Notes under the pieces: model-generated
Told to the model about the DNA's origin: nothing
What the model saw: the letters and a program-made list of their open reading frames with translations, nothing else
Databases searched by the model: none
Shown here: positions 7,357 through 21,211 of the stretch, piece by piece
Layout: every line of letters starts with the position of its first letter
Numbering within the stretch: the stretch's first letter is position 1
Assembly (NCBI GenBank): GCA_017425245.1
Contig: JAFOOX010000014.1
Span: 1 to 64,000 of the forward strand
Direction of reading: 5' to 3'
Origin: Gammaproteobacteria bacterium
Lineage (GTDB): Bacteria; Pseudomonadota; Gammaproteobacteria; Enterobacterales; Neiellaceae
DNA length: 64,000 bases
Position numbers and translations under genes: made by a program

Positions 7357-8851
7357 GCTCAATCAATCCCTGCCGCTCGATGCCGAGACCATAGCACAAC
7401 CCCTCTACTGGCCGACCCAGATCCGCGACCATGAAGCGGCTGCGGCCCAGCTGGCCGGCACCGATCTGCCGACGCTGATGGAGCGGGCGGGGGCGGCGAT
7501 CTTTGGCCTGGCCCGCCAGCGCTGGCCTGAGGCGCGCTGCTGGCTGGTGCTCTGTGGCGGCGGCAACAACGGTGGCGATGGCTATGTGGTGGCGCGGCTG
7601 GCGCGGGCCATCGGCCTGCAGGTGCGGCTGGTGGCGGCCACCCCGGTGGTCGACCTCAAGGGGGATGCGGCGGCCGCCGCTGCGGCCTTTATGGCGGCCG
7701 GTGGCGAGCCGCTGGCCTGGGATGAATCGCTGCTCGATGGCTGCCAGCTGGTGATCGATGCCCTGCTCGGCAGCGGCGCCAATGGCCCGCTGCGCCCGCC
7801 ATTGGCCGCCTTGTGTCGGGCCGTCAACCAGCGCGGCCTGCCGCTGTTGGCCGCCGATCTGCCCACTGGCCTCAATGGCGGCACGGGCGCCGCCGATGAG
7901 GACGCGCTGGTGGCGGCGCTGACCGTCACCCTGATCGGCGCCAAGCCGGGGCTCTATAACGGTCGTGGGCCGGCTGTGGCGGGCGAGGTGGTGGTGGCCG
8001 GGTTGGGGGTGGCCGACGAGCTGGCCACTCTGACCACGCCGGCTGGCGCCCTGCTGGCCCCAAGCAACCCGCCGCTGCCGCCGCGTTTGGCGGTGGCCCA
8101 CAAAGGGCTGGGCGGGCGCCTGCTGGTGATCGGCGGAGGTCATGGTATGGCTGGTGCCGCGCGGCTGGCGGGCGAGGCGGCGCTGCGGGTGGGCGCTGGT
8201 TTGGTGGCGGTGGGCTGCGCGCCGGAGAATCTGCCGGCCATAGTCGCCACCCGGCCGGAGCTGATGGTGTCGGCCATCGCCGACGAGGGCGCGCTGCAGC
8301 CGCTGCTCGATTGGGCCAGCCAGATTGCCGTGGGCCCCGGTTTGGGCCGCGACCGCTGGGGCGAGGCGCGCTGGCAGCAGGCGCTGGCCAGCGGCAAGCC
8401 GCTGGTGGTGGATGGCGATGCCCTGTGGTGGCTGGCGGCGGCGCCAGTCAAGCGCCACGACTGGGTGCTCACCCCCCACCCCGGCGAGGCGGCGCGCTTG
8501 CTCGGCTGCCCGCTGGCCGAGGTCGAGGCCGATCGCATTGCCGCCGTGCAGCAGCTGGTGGCCCGTTACGGTGGGGTGGCGGTGCTCAAGGGCGCCGGCA
8601 GTCTGATTGGCGATGAGTGCGGCTGGGCGTTGTCGCCCTGGGCGATCCCGGCGATGGCGACCGCTGGCATGGGCGATCTGCTCACCGGCATCATTGCCGC
8701 ACTGCGCGCTCAGGGGCTGTCAGCCGTTGACGCGGCGCGCACGGGCGTTATCCTGCACGCGCGCGCGGCGGCATTTGCTGCCGGTGGTGATAGGCGCGGC
8801 CTGCTCGCCTCCGATCTCATGCCCTGGTTGAGGACCTTCAGCAATGGTTGA
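7355..8851 (+). CDS. nnr: Bifunctional NAD(P)H-hydrate epimerase / ADP-dependent dehydratase
   Basis: 498 aa. It repairs hydrated NAD(P)H: the N-terminal YjeF_N domain epimerises the hydrate and the C-terminal kinase-like domain dehydrates it using ADP. The N-domain shows GGGNNGGDGYVVARL and DALLGSG; the C-domain shows AVGPGLGRD and ATAGMGDLLTGIIAAL, matching the usual GTGDVLSG nucleotide loop. ATG 7355 is preferred over the longer frame from 7268, which overlaps queG. It heads the operon with tsaE (8-nt overlap), amiB, mutL and miaA, a conserved gammaproteobacterial order. Confidence 0.95.
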   Translation: MLNQSLPLDAETIAQPLYWPTQIRDHEAAAAQLAGTDLPTLMERAGAAIFGLARQRWPEARCWLVLCGGGNNGGDGYVVARLARAIGLQVRLVAATPVVDLKGDAAAAAAAFMAAGGEPLAWDESLLDGCQLVIDALLGSGANGPLRPPLAALCRAVNQRGLPLLAADLPTGLNGGTGAADEDALVAALTVTLIGAKPGLYNGRGPAVAGEVVVAGLGVADELATLTTPAGALLAPSNPPLPPRLAVAHKGLGGRLLVIGGGHGMAGAARLAGEAALRVGAGLVAVGCAPENLPAIVATRPELMVSAIADEGALQPLLDWASQIAVGPGLGRDRWGEARWQQALASGKPLVVDGDALWWLAAAPVKRHDWVLTPHPGEAARLLGCPLAEVEADRIAAVQQLVARYGGVAVLKGAGSLIGDECGWALSPWAIPAMATAGMGDLLTGIIAALRAQGLSAVDAARTGVILHARAAAFAAGGDRRGLLASDLMPWLRTFSNG

Positions 8852-9329
8852 ATCCCGTCTCCATCTTGCTGACGAAGCGGCCACTTTGGCCTGCGGTGCG
8901 GCGCTGGCTGCGGTGGTGCGGCCGGGCATGGTGCTGTTTTTGGAGGGCGGGCTGGGTGCTGGCAAGACCACGTTGACCCGTGGCCTGCTGCGGGCGCTGG
9001 GTTGGGGCGGCAATGTTAAAAGCCCGACCTACACTTTGGTAGAGCCCTATGATCTGGCCAGCGGCCCCTTCTACCATTTCGATCTTTACCGGCTGCTGGA
9101 CCCGGAAGAGCTTGAATTGATCGGTGGGCGTGATTATTTTTCGAGCGACGCCATCTGTGTGGTTGAATGGCCGGACAAGGGCGCAGGGTTTTTACCCCCT
9201 GCTGACCTGCTGATCCGCCTGATAACCGCTGGGGGCGGGCGTGACATCGTGGTCTGCAGTGGCTCGGCTGCCGGCAAGACCGCGCTGGTTGAATGGCAGC
9301 CATTGATTCAAGGGCAGTTTTCCGAGTGA
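8844..9329 (+). CDS. tsaE: tRNA threonylcarbamoyladenosine biosynthesis ATPase
   Basis: 161 aa. TsaE is the ATPase that resets the TsaB-TsaD complex during formation of t6A37 on ANN-decoding tRNAs. Walker A is GGLGAGKTTLTRGLL near residues 35-48. The family signatures KSPTYTLVEPY and FYHFDLYRL follow. It overlaps the end of nnr by 8 nt and the start of amiB by 4 nt (GTGA), indicating translational coupling. Length is normal for the family. Confidence 0.95.
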   Translation: MVESRLHLADEAATLACGAALAAVVRPGMVLFLEGGLGAGKTTLTRGLLRALGWGGNVKSPTYTLVEPYDLASGPFYHFDLYRLLDPEELELIGGRDYFSSDAICVVEWPDKGAGFLPPADLLIRLITAGGGRDIVVCSGSAAGKTALVEWQPLIQGQFSE

Positions 9330-10759
9330 GCGTTAATCTGGTGGCGACCGGCCGTTGGCTGACGCATGTGAATCTGGTGCGGGGGCTGGTGTTGCTGCTC
9401 CTTGGGGTAGTGTCGCTGTCTGCCGTGGCCACCGAGGTCAAAGGGGTGCGGGTGTGGCCGTCGCCCGATTCCACCCGCGTGGTGCTCGATTTGAGCGGCC
9501 CGCCCGATTACAGCCATTTCACCCTGTCTGGCCCTAACCGGCTGGTGATCGATCTCAAGAGCGCCCGCAACAAGGTGGCGCTCGAAGCCCTCGATAGTAA
9601 AGGGCTGGTGACGCGCATCCGCAGCAGCGCGGCGCCGAGTGCCGGTGGCCTGCGGCTGGTGCTGGATCTCAAGGGCGAGGTGCGGCCGGTGCTGTTTCCG
9701 CTACGCCCGGCGGAGCCCTACGGTGACCGGCTGGTGATCGACCTTTTTCCCAAAGCCGAAGCGCCTGCCGCCAGCAGCAGTTCCGCCAGCGGTGCGGGCG
9801 TGATCAAAAGCGTGGCCACCACCGCCGGCCAGCGCGATGTGGTGATCGCCATCGATGCCGGCCACGGTGGTGAAGATCCGGGCGCCATCGGCCCGAAAAA
9901 GACCAAAGAGAAAAAAGTCACCCTTTCTATCGCCAGGAAAGTAGCCGCCCAGCTGGATGCCGAGCCGGGGATCAAGGCGGTGCTGATCCGCACTGGCGAC
10001 TATTACGTCAATCTCAACCGCCGCACCGAGCTGGCCCGTCAGCATGGCGCCGACCTGCTGGTCTCCATCCATGCCGATGCAGTCGCTTCGCGCACTCCGC
10101 ACGGCGCCTCGGCCTGGGTGCTGTCGTCGCGCCGGGCCCAGAGTGAACTGGGCCGCTGGTTGGAACAGCATGAGAAGCAATCGGAACTGTTGGGTGGCGC
10201 TGGCGATCTGCTGCAGGGCAGCAGCGAGCGCTACCTGACCCAGGCGCTGCTCGATATGTCGATGGACCATTCGCGCGAGATCGGCTTTTCGGTCAGCCGT
10301 CGGGTATTGCAGGAGATGGGCAAGGTCACCCACCTGCACAAGCGCCACCCCGAGTCGGCCAGTCTGGCGGTGCTTAAGGCCCCGGATATTCCGTCGCTGC
10401 TGATCGAAACCGGCTTTATCTCCAACCCGGCGGAAGAGAAAAAGCTGGCGACCGATGCCCACCAGACCAAGCTGGCGCGCGCCATTGTGCGCGGTATCAA
10501 GAGTCACTTTGTCGAGTTGCCGCCAGAGGGCACCCTGCTGGCGGCGGCCAAAGCCAGCGGTAAGCCGCTGCGCGCCAGTCAGCAATCGACGCTAACCACC
10601 GCCGCCGCTGGCAGCCGTAAGCACAAAGTTACCCGTGGCGAATCGCTGTCGGTGCTGGCGCGGCGCTACAACACCTCGGTGGCGGCGCTGGTGCGCGCCA
10701 ACGACCTGAGTGACGAGAACATCCGCATCGGTCAGGTGCTGACCATCCCCGGCAGCTAA
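9326..10759 (+). CDS. amiB: N-acetylmuramoyl-L-alanine amidase with AMIN and LysM domains
   Basis: 477 aa from GTG 9326, coupled to the tsaE stop. It is a periplasmic zinc amidase that splits septal peptidoglycan during cell separation. A signal peptide with core [19 protein letters not shown] is followed by an AMIN domain (about 38-135, starting [16 protein letters not shown]). The Amidase_3 domain begins [17 protein letters not shown] and carries the zinc-binding residues; [14 protein letters not shown] is its late motif. A single LysM ([19 protein letters not shown]) closes the protein. The C-terminal LysM is usual for AmiB/AmiC of non-enteric gammaproteobacteria. Confidence 0.95.
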   Translation: MSVNLVATGRWLTHVNLVRGLVLLLLGVVSLSAVATEVKGVRVWPSPDSTRVVLDLSGPPDYSHFTLSGPNRLVIDLKSARNKVALEALDSKGLVTRIRSSAAPSAGGLRLVLDLKGEVRPVLFPLRPAEPYGDRLVIDLFPKAEAPAASSSSASGAGVIKSVATTAGQRDVVIAIDAGHGGEDPGAIGPKKTKEKKVTLSIARKVAAQLDAEPGIKAVLIRTGDYYVNLNRRTELARQHGADLLVSIHADAVASRTPHGASAWVLSSRRAQSELGRWLEQHEKQSELLGGAGDLLQGSSERYLTQALLDMSMDHSREIGFSVSRRVLQEMGKVTHLHKRHPESASLAVLKAPDIPSLLIETGFISNPAEEKKLATDAHQTKLARAIVRGIKSHFVELPPEGTLLAAAKASGKPLRASQQSTLTTAAAGSRKHKVTRGESLSVLARRYNTSVAALVRANDLSDENIRIGQVLTIPGS

Positions 10760-10761
10760 GC

Positions 10762-12502
<1,741 letters not shown>

Positions 12503-12510
<8 letters not shown>

Positions 12511-13420
12511 GCCGCCGCTGCTCTGTCTGATGGGGCCAACCGCTGCTGGCAAGAGTGCGCTGGCGCTGGCGCTGGCCGAGCAGCTGCCGGTGGAGCTGGT
12601 CACCGTCGATTCCGCCCAGGTCTATCGCACCATGGATATCGGCACCGCCAAGCCCAGTGCAGCCGAGCGCGCGCTGGTTGCCCACCATCTGCTCGATCTG
12701 GTCGACCCGCTGGAGGCCTATTCGGCTGCCCGTTTTGTTAATGATGCGCTGGCGGCCATTGCCGATATTCGCCGCCGTGGCAAACATCCCGTGCTGGTGG
12801 GCGGCACCATGCTCTATTACCGCGCCCTGCTGCACGGGTTGTCGCAGTTGCCGGAGTCTGATCCGCTGGTGCGTGCCGAATTGGAGGCGCGGGCGGCGCG
12901 CGAAGGCTGGGTGGCGTTGCATGCTGAGCTGGCAGTTGTCGATGGGCCGGCGGCGGCCCGCATTCACCCCAATGATCCGCAGCGTCTGCTGCGCGCATTG
13001 GAGGTCTACCAACTCAGCGGCCGGCCACTGTCCAGCTTGCAGAACGGCGGACAGCCGGCCTATGCCGGCCCGGTACATGCGGTGGCGGTGGCCCTGGCCG
13101 ATCGCGCCCTGCTCCATCAGCGCATCGACCAGCGTTTTCGCGCCATGCTCGATGATGGGCTGATCGATGAGGTGGAGACGTTGCGCGCCCGTGGCGACCT
13201 GCATCTTGGCCTGCCGTCGATGCGCTGTGTCGGTTACCGTCAGGTGTGGGAGTACCTCGAGGGCCACTATGAGCGCGCAGCGTTGATTGAGCGCGGCGTG
13301 GCCGCCACCCGCCAACTGGCCAAACGCCAGCTCACCTGGTTACGCAGCTGGCCGGCCATTGACTGGGTGGAAGCAGGCGACAGCAGCCAGATCGCCCGGC
13401 TGGTGGCGTTATTACGCTAG
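12503..13420 (+). CDS. miaA: tRNA dimethylallyltransferase
   Basis: 305 aa. MiaA transfers the dimethylallyl group to A37 of UNN-reading tRNAs. The P-loop [15 protein letters not shown] lies at about 11-25. Substrate motifs [30 protein letters not shown] and the late [11 protein letters not shown] are present. It overlaps mutL by 8 nt. A 196-bp gap before hfq (13421-13616) holds no gene and probably carries an hfq promoter; I could not assign -35/-10 boxes with confidence. Confidence 0.96.
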
Positions 13421-13616
13421 ATCAGCGGTCGGCCGCTGGACAGCGTTGGCCGCTTTATATAGTGTTTCACCGTTCCTGTTTTGCGGATTGGGCGCGCGGC
13501 TGGTTGCCGAACTATTTTCACTTTGTCCTCCGCCCGTTGAGGCGCCCGGTGTGGGCGCAACACTCAACCGCAACAGGGTCGATGTTTTATCAATAACAAC
13601 AAGAAGGAACTGCACT

Positions 13617-13895
13617 ATGGCCAAGGGGCAAACCTTGCAAGACCCGTTTTTGAACGCGCTGCGCAAAGAGCGGGTGCCAGTCTCCATCTATCTGGTCAAC
13701 GGCATCAAACTGCAGGGACATATCGAGTCCTTTGATCAGTTCGTCATCCTGCTCAAGAACACCGTCAGCCAGATGGTCTACAAGCACGCCATCTCCACGG
13801 TGGTGCCGGCCCGTCCGGTTGCTCATACCCATCACAGCGCGCCGGCTGCTGGCGGCCATCGCCCGTCGGACAGCGGCAGCGACGAGAGCGAATGA
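13617..13895 (+). CDS. hfq: RNA chaperone Hfq
   Basis: 92 aa. The hexameric RNA chaperone pairs small RNAs with mRNAs. The start [20 protein letters not shown] and the Sm motifs ([21 protein letters not shown], split here only for description, and [10 protein letters not shown]) are canonical. The tail is rich in His, Pro, Ser and Asp and ends acidic, like other gammaproteobacterial Hfq tails. ATG 13617 has GAAGGA about 9 nt upstream; the longer frame from 13287 overlaps miaA and is not used. hflX follows 18 bp downstream. Confidence 0.97.
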   Translation: MAKGQTLQDPFLNALRKERVPVSIYLVNGIKLQGHIESFDQFVILLKNTVSQMVYKHAISTVVPARPVAHTHHSAPAAGGHRPSDSGSDESE

Positions 13896-13913
13896 GCGCT
13901 GAGAGGTTGATGC

Positions 13914-15221
13914 TTGTTTGATCGTCACCAAGGGGGCGAACAGGCACTTCTGGTTCACGTCGAGTTCGCCAGCGACAGCACCCGCGAAGAACTGCAGGAG
14001 CTGGAGATGCTGGTGGCCTCGGCGGGGGTTACCCAGGTTGGTCTGGTCACGGCGCGGCGGCAGAGCCCCAGCGCCAAATATTTCGTGGGCGAAGGCAAAG
14101 CCGAAGAGATCGCGCTGGCAGTGACCAGCTGCGGCGCAGATGTGGTGATCGTTAACCACAGCCTGTCGCCTTCGCAGGAACGTAACCTTGAAAAGCTGTG
14201 CCGCTGCCGGGTGGTCGACCGCACCGGGCTGATCCTCGATATCTTTGCCCAGCGTGCCCGTACTCACGAGGGCAAGTTACAGGTAGAGCTTGCCCAGCTA
14301 CGCCACATCGCCACCCGGCTGGTACGCGGCTGGACCCACCTGGAGCGCCAGCGTGGCGGTATCGGTATGCGCGGCCCGGGTGAAACCCAGCTGGAAACTG
14401 ACCGCCGTCTGCTACGAGGGCGCATCGCCAACATCGAGCGGCGGCTGGAAAAGGTCGAAAAACAGCGCGAACAGGGGCGACGTGCCCGCCAGCGCGCCGA
14501 GGTGCCGACGGTGGCCTTGGTCGGTTACACCAATGCCGGCAAATCAACCCTGTTCAACCGCCTGACCACGGCCGGCGTCTACGCTGCCGACCAGTTGTTC
14601 GCCACCCTCGACCCCACCATGCGCCGTCTTGAACTGCCAGAGATCGGGCCGTTGGTGGTCGCTGACACCGTTGGTTTCATACGCCATCTGCCTCATGATC
14701 TGGTGGCCGCATTCAAGGCGACCCTGACGGAGACCCGCGAGGCCGATATTCTGCTGCATGTGGTGGATGGCAGCGACGAGCGACTGAGTGAAAACATGGC
14801 AGCGGTGACCGAGGTACTGACCGAGATCGACGCCATGGAGGTGCCGCAGCTGGTGGTCTTTAACAAGATCGATCAGATTGACGGTGGCAATGCGCGTATC
14901 GATCTGGATGATGAGGGGCTGCCGGCGGCGGTGTGGCTGAGCGCCCGCGACGGCGATGGTACCGATCTGCTGCTTGAAGCGTTACGTAAGCGCTTGGGTC
15001 AGACCCTGGTACGCCAGCAGTTGCTGGTGTCACCAGCCGATGGTCGCTTGCGCAGTTCCCTGTACAGTCTTGGTGCGGTGATGACCGATAGTTTCAGTGA
15101 CGACGGTGGCTGGCTGCTCGAGATCAGCCTGCCGCTGGCGGATTATCAGCGTTTACGCAAACAATTCGGTGAGCGGCTGCCTGCGTTGGCAGAGCCCGCC
15201 GACGATTCAACCATGGAGTAG
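13914..15221 (+). CDS. hflX: Ribosome-associated GTPase HflX
   Basis: 435 aa. HflX splits stalled 70S ribosomes. It begins at TTG 13914, since the protein then opens MFDRHQGGEQ as in homologues. The only nearby ATG (13910) meets a stop after three codons, and GAGAGG at 13901 fits as the Shine-Dalgarno. An N-terminal ATP-binding domain (about 1-190) has the glycine-rich GGIGMRGPGETQLETDRR segment. GTPase motifs are GYTNAGKSTLF, DTVGFIRHLP and NKID. The rare start codon between hfq and hflK may keep its level low. Confidence 0.95.
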   Translation: MFDRHQGGEQALLVHVEFASDSTREELQELEMLVASAGVTQVGLVTARRQSPSAKYFVGEGKAEEIALAVTSCGADVVIVNHSLSPSQERNLEKLCRCRVVDRTGLILDIFAQRARTHEGKLQVELAQLRHIATRLVRGWTHLERQRGGIGMRGPGETQLETDRRLLRGRIANIERRLEKVEKQREQGRRARQRAEVPTVALVGYTNAGKSTLFNRLTTAGVYAADQLFATLDPTMRRLELPEIGPLVVADTVGFIRHLPHDLVAAFKATLTETREADILLHVVDGSDERLSENMAAVTEVLTEIDAMEVPQLVVFNKIDQIDGGNARIDLDDEGLPAAVWLSARDGDGTDLLLEALRKRLGQTLVRQQLLVSPADGRLRSSLYSLGAVMTDSFSDDGGWLLEISLPLADYQRLRKQFGERLPALAEPADDSTME

Positions 15222-15224
15222 CTC

Positions 15225-16387
15225 ATGGCGTGGAATGAACCTGGACGCGGCAAGGACCGCGACCCTTGGCGCGGTAATCGCGGCAGTGGTAACGATGTGG
15301 ACGATGCACTGCGCGATCTGATGCGCCGTGTCGGTGGTCTGTTTGGCGGTGGTCGCAGCGGCGGCGAAAGCAGCGGCGGCAGCAACAAGCTGCTGGTGGT
15401 GGTGGTGGCCATCGCGGTGGTGGCCTGGGGCATCAGCGGCTTTTACACCATCAAGGAAGCTGAGCAGGGGATAGTGCTGCGTTTCGGTCAGTTTGACCGG
15501 GTCGTCAACCCTGGTCTGTCTTGGCGCCCGACCTTCATCGAGAACCACCGCGTGGTCGACGTCAACAACGTCAAATCGACCCAGACCCGCGGTTCGATGC
15601 TGACCAAGGACGAGAATCTGGTTGAGGTGGATCTGACCGTTCAGTACCGCATCCAGGATCCGCGCGCTTACCTGTTCGCTGCCACCAGCCCCGAGGACAG
15701 CCTGAGTCAGGCGCTCGACTCGGCGCTGCGTTATGTAGTCGGCCATTCGACCATGGATGACGTGCTCACCAGCGGTCGCGCCAAGATGCGCATGGAAGTG
15801 TGGAACGAACTGGATCGCATCATCGAGCCTTACGGTATCGGGCTGGAGATCCGCGAAGTGGCCATTCAGGATGTACGCCCGCCGACGCAGGTTCGTTCCG
15901 CATTCGATGACGCGGTGGCCGCTCGCGAAGATGAAGAACGGCTGATCAAGGAAGCCGAGGCCTACGCCGCCGAGCGTGAGCCGCGTGCCCGTGGTGAGGC
16001 CAAACGAATTCTTGAAGATGCCGAAGCCTATCGTCAGCAGGTGACGCTGGAAGCCACCGGTGAAGTGGCCCGCTTTGACAAGCTGCTGCCGGAGTATCTG
16101 GCCGCACCGCAGATCACCCGCGATCGTCTTTATCTGGAAGCGATGGAGCAGGTGGTGACCGGCTCGCGGTCGGTGGTGGTTGATCAGAGCGGCGGCAATC
16201 AGGGGCTGTTCGTGCTGCCGCTGGACAAGCTGGCTGGCGAGCAGCGGCTAGTGGCGCCACCGCGCGATCTCAACAGCAGCACCGCCGTCGAGCAGCGGTC
16301 CAGCGGGGTCGAGCCGGCGACTAACTGGTCGCGTGATGGCAGCCGCAGCGATGGTCGCAGTAGCTCGCGTCAGGGGAGGGGGGAATA

Positions 16388-16388
<1 letters not shown>
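15225..16388 (+). CDS. hflK: FtsH protease modulator HflK
   Basis: 387 aa. An SPFH/prohibitin-family membrane protein that forms a large cage with HflC around FtsH. The N-terminal 60 residues are Gly/Ser/Arg-rich and cytoplasmic. A single transmembrane helix (LLVVVVAIAVVAWGISGFY) precedes the band-7 domain, which starts at KEAEQGIVLRFG. A charged coiled coil (about 225-280) and a low-complexity C-terminus follow. It begins 3 bp after hflX and its TAA overlaps the hflC ATG (TAATG), indicating coupled translation. Confidence 0.95.
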
Positions 16389-18842
<2,454 letters not shown>

Positions 18843-18859
18843 CGGCTGATGCACGCTGA

Positions 18860-18885
18860 CAACGCCCGCCGCTGTGCGGGCGTTG
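18860..18885 (+). terminator. Intrinsic terminator after purA
   Basis: CAACGCCCGC (18860-18869), six-base loop CGCTGT, GCGGGCGTTG (18876-18885): a perfect 10-bp GC-rich stem followed by TTGTC. It sits 18 bp past the purA stop and separates purA from motX. Confidence 0.8.
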
Positions 18886-18967
18886 TTGTCTCTGCCCTGG
18901 CGCTTTGGCGGTTGAGGAACAATTCTTGCTGTAACCGCCCGTTGTCAAATCACCGTCGGAGCTGAAC

Positions 18968-19600
18968 GTGCGCCTCACGCCGCTTGCCCTGTTGCTTGCC
19001 ACCCTGCCTGTGCTGGCAGAAGAACCAGAGACGGCGCCACCGCTGGTGGCGGTGCAGGCCTATACCCAGGATGAGCTGGCCGAGCTGATTCGGGCCAAGC
19101 GTCACCTGACCCAGGTGAAGGCGGATCAGTGCCAGCTGGTTGACGACATTGAGGCACGGGCGGTCAAGCTCAAGGAGCCGACCTACCAGTTCCTGTATGG
19201 CGACATGCTGGCTTGGGGGGTGTGCTACCCGGCTGATGGCGCACTTGGCCTGCACTACATCAAGGAGGCGGCCGGCCAGGGGTTCCCCGAAGCGCTGGAG
19301 CAGCTCGGTCGCTATTACCGTGATGGCACGCTGGTTCAGGCCGATGAGACCCGCGCCATCCTCTACACCCGTGAGGCTGCCTCGTTGGGCAATCTCGATG
19401 CTCAGCTGGCACTGGTGGAGATGCTGCTGGCCGGCAAGGGGTCGCCTTATGATTACAGCGATGGCTATCGCTGGCTACATAACGCCGTGATCACCGACCC
19501 CAAGGTCCACGCCAAGGCCAAAAAGCTGCTCAAGCGGCTGGCCGCCGAGATGCCAGCGGCAGAAGTGGAACGCGCCAAGCGTCCCGCTGAATTGCAGTAA
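18968..19600 (+). CDS. motX: Sodium-type polar flagellar motor protein MotX
   Basis: 210 aa from GTG 18968, with GGAG about 5 nt upstream. MotX forms the periplasmic T ring of Na+-driven polar flagella with MotY and helps anchor PomA/PomB. A signal peptide (LALLLATLPVLA) is followed by the MotX-type opening VQAYTQDELAELIR and KADQCQLVDDI. Sel1/TPR-like repeats follow, including QFLYGDMLAWGVC, GLHYIKEAAGQGFPEALEQLG (given in part) and AILYTREAASLGNLDAQLAL. It matches my recollection of Vibrio MotX along most of its length. It stands alone after purA. Confidence 0.88.
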   Translation: MRLTPLALLLATLPVLAEEPETAPPLVAVQAYTQDELAELIRAKRHLTQVKADQCQLVDDIEARAVKLKEPTYQFLYGDMLAWGVCYPADGALGLHYIKEAAGQGFPEALEQLGRYYRDGTLVQADETRAILYTREAASLGNLDAQLALVEMLLAGKGSPYDYSDGYRWLHNAVITDPKVHAKAKKLLKRLAAEMPAAEVERAKRPAELQ

Positions 19601-19677
19601 TTGTCATTTGGCGGAGGTTGCGCCAGCTCACAAAAACGGCCAGAGTAGCGCCATTGCTGTGAGGGGGTCGTTACCGG

Positions 19678-19962
19678 GTGTTGAGGCTGTCTGCGCAGCG
19701 CCATCTCTGGCTGCTGCTGGTTGCACTGATGATGCTGCAAGGGCTGATGCTCTGGCACCACCATGAGCATCCTTTTCACAGCCACGCCGAGCCCCCCTGC
19801 GTCATTCACCAGCTCAGCCAGATGGCGACTGGTCCCCTGCTTCTGCTCCTCGCCGTTCCTCGCCTGTGGCGCCGGCTGGCAGTGGTCAATGTTGCCGCAT
19901 TGCTGCTGTCGTTCATGCCGGGCCGTCATGGCCATAGCCGTGCGCCCCCCGCCTGCTGCTGA
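19678..19962 (+). CDS. Small His-rich membrane protein beside metal-transport genes
   Basis: 94 aa from GTG 19678. I do not recognise a named family. A first hydrophobic segment (LWLLLVALMMLQGLMLW) leads into HHHEHPFHSHAEPPCVIH, a probable metal-binding cluster, then two more hydrophobic stretches and a Cys/His end (GRHGHSRAPPACC). It lies 52 bp before an outer-membrane protein with its own His/acid loop and the metal ABC genes, so a role in zinc or similar metal handling is inferred. No obvious Zur-type AT-rich palindrome was seen in 19601-19677. Confidence 0.6.
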   Translation: MLRLSAQRHLWLLLVALMMLQGLMLWHHHEHPFHSHAEPPCVIHQLSQMATGPLLLLLAVPRLWRRLAVVNVAALLLSFMPGRHGHSRAPPACC

Positions 19963-20014
19963 TCCGCCCATTTAATCTTCACTTTTCGTTCGTCTTGTTT
20001 CGCGGAGATGCATC

Positions 20015-21211
20015 ATGCGTTTTGCTCTGGCTGTGCTGCCGTTGGCGGTAGCCTCCTCTTTGGCTCAGGCCAATCCGGTTTCCAATCTCAATATCAGCGG
20101 CATTCTCAACGGCGGTTACACGGTGCGCGACAGCGAGCCGGAGTCGATTGGTGGTTATCCACTGTCCGGTCATGGTGGCGCCCTGCCTGAAGGGTTTTGG
20201 CTTGACCATACCGAGCTGGCCCTGAGCGCCAATGTCGATGATCTGTTTTACGGCAAGTTGACAACGGTGCTGGAGAGCCACGACGGCGAAACCGAGGTCG
20301 AACTTGAAGAAGCTTTTATTCAAACCCTGTCGTTGCCGGGTGGTCTTGGCGTGCGGGCGGGGCGTTTTCTGGCCGAAGTCGGCTACCTCAATAGCAAGCA
20401 TGCCCATACCGACTACTTTGCTGACCGACCGCTGCCGGCGCAGGCGTTTCTCGGTGGCCACTACTTCGATGACGGCGTGCGCCTGAACTGGGTGGCACCG
20501 ACCGATCTCTATCTGGAACTGGGGGCTGAAGCCTTTGCCGGCACCCATTTCCCGGCTGCCTCGGGCGAGCGGGTTGGCGCCACCAACCTGTTTGCCAATC
20601 TCGGTGGCGATATCGGTGACAGTCAGAGCTGGCAGACCAGCCTCTCCTGGCTGCAGGCCGATGCTGATCCTGACCATTGCACCGCCGATGCGCATGATCA
20701 TGGTCATGAGGAGGAGCACGAGGGCGATTACGAGGGTGAGGAGGGGCACGACGAGGCACATGAGCACGGTGTCGACATCTGCGGCTTCAAAGGTGATCGC
20801 GACCTGCTGGTGGCGGCAGCGGTGTGGAAATGGGCCCCGGGCGGCAACTTCAAGTACCAGTCACTGACCCTGCAGGGCGAGTTTTACCGTCAGGAAGAAA
20901 GCGGTGAGATGGCCCATGATGACCACTTTCATCCGTGGCAGCAGACCTCTTACGGCGGTTATCTGAGTGCGGCCTGGCAGTTCAGCCCGCAGTGGACTGT
21001 GGGTGCGCGCGGCAGCTATGTCGAGCCGGGCGATGGCTATGGTGACGATAAGGCCACCGCCTATGACGCCATGATCCAGTACAACCACAGCCATTTCAGT
21101 ACCGTGCGTCTGCAGTACACCCGCGAAGAGCGCGACATCGGCCTGACTGACGATGTGCTGACCCTGCAGTATGTGATGAGTCTGGGGGACCACAGTGCGC
21201 ACCAGTTCTAA
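20015..21211 (+). CDS. Outer-membrane beta-barrel protein with His/Asp/Glu-rich loop
   Basis: 398 aa with a signal peptide (FALAVLPLAVASSLAQA). The rest shows alternating beta strands ending in a hydrophobic strand, typical of a porin-sized barrel. Around residues 225-255 an insert alternates His with Asp/Glu (DAHDHGHEEEHEG, GHDEAHEHG), a likely metal-binding loop; further His appear in SGEMAHDDHFHPW. A GGAG lies upstream of ATG 20015. The end overlaps the next gene by 17 nt. By context it may help metal cross the outer membrane. It lacks a TonB box or plug that I can see. Confidence 0.7.
   Translation: MRFALAVLPLAVASSLAQANPVSNLNISGILNGGYTVRDSEPESIGGYPLSGHGGALPEGFWLDHTELALSANVDDLFYGKLTTVLESHDGETEVELEEAFIQTLSLPGGLGVRAGRFLAEVGYLNSKHAHTDYFADRPLPAQAFLGGHYFDDGVRLNWVAPTDLYLELGAEAFAGTHFPAASGERVGATNLFANLGGDIGDSQSWQTSLSWLQADADPDHCTADAHDHGHEEEHEGDYEGEEGHDEAHEHGVDICGFKGDRDLLVAAAVWKWAPGGNFKYQSLTLQGEFYRQEESGEMAHDDHFHPWQQTSYGGYLSAAWQFSPQWTVGARGSYVEPGDGYGDDKATAYDAMIQYNHSHFSTVRLQYTREERDIGLTDDVLTLQYVMSLGDHSAHQF

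Noticed and set aside
19601-19677. Zur operator before the metal locus
   Set aside because: No AT-rich GTTATA-type palindrome could be found by eye in the gap.
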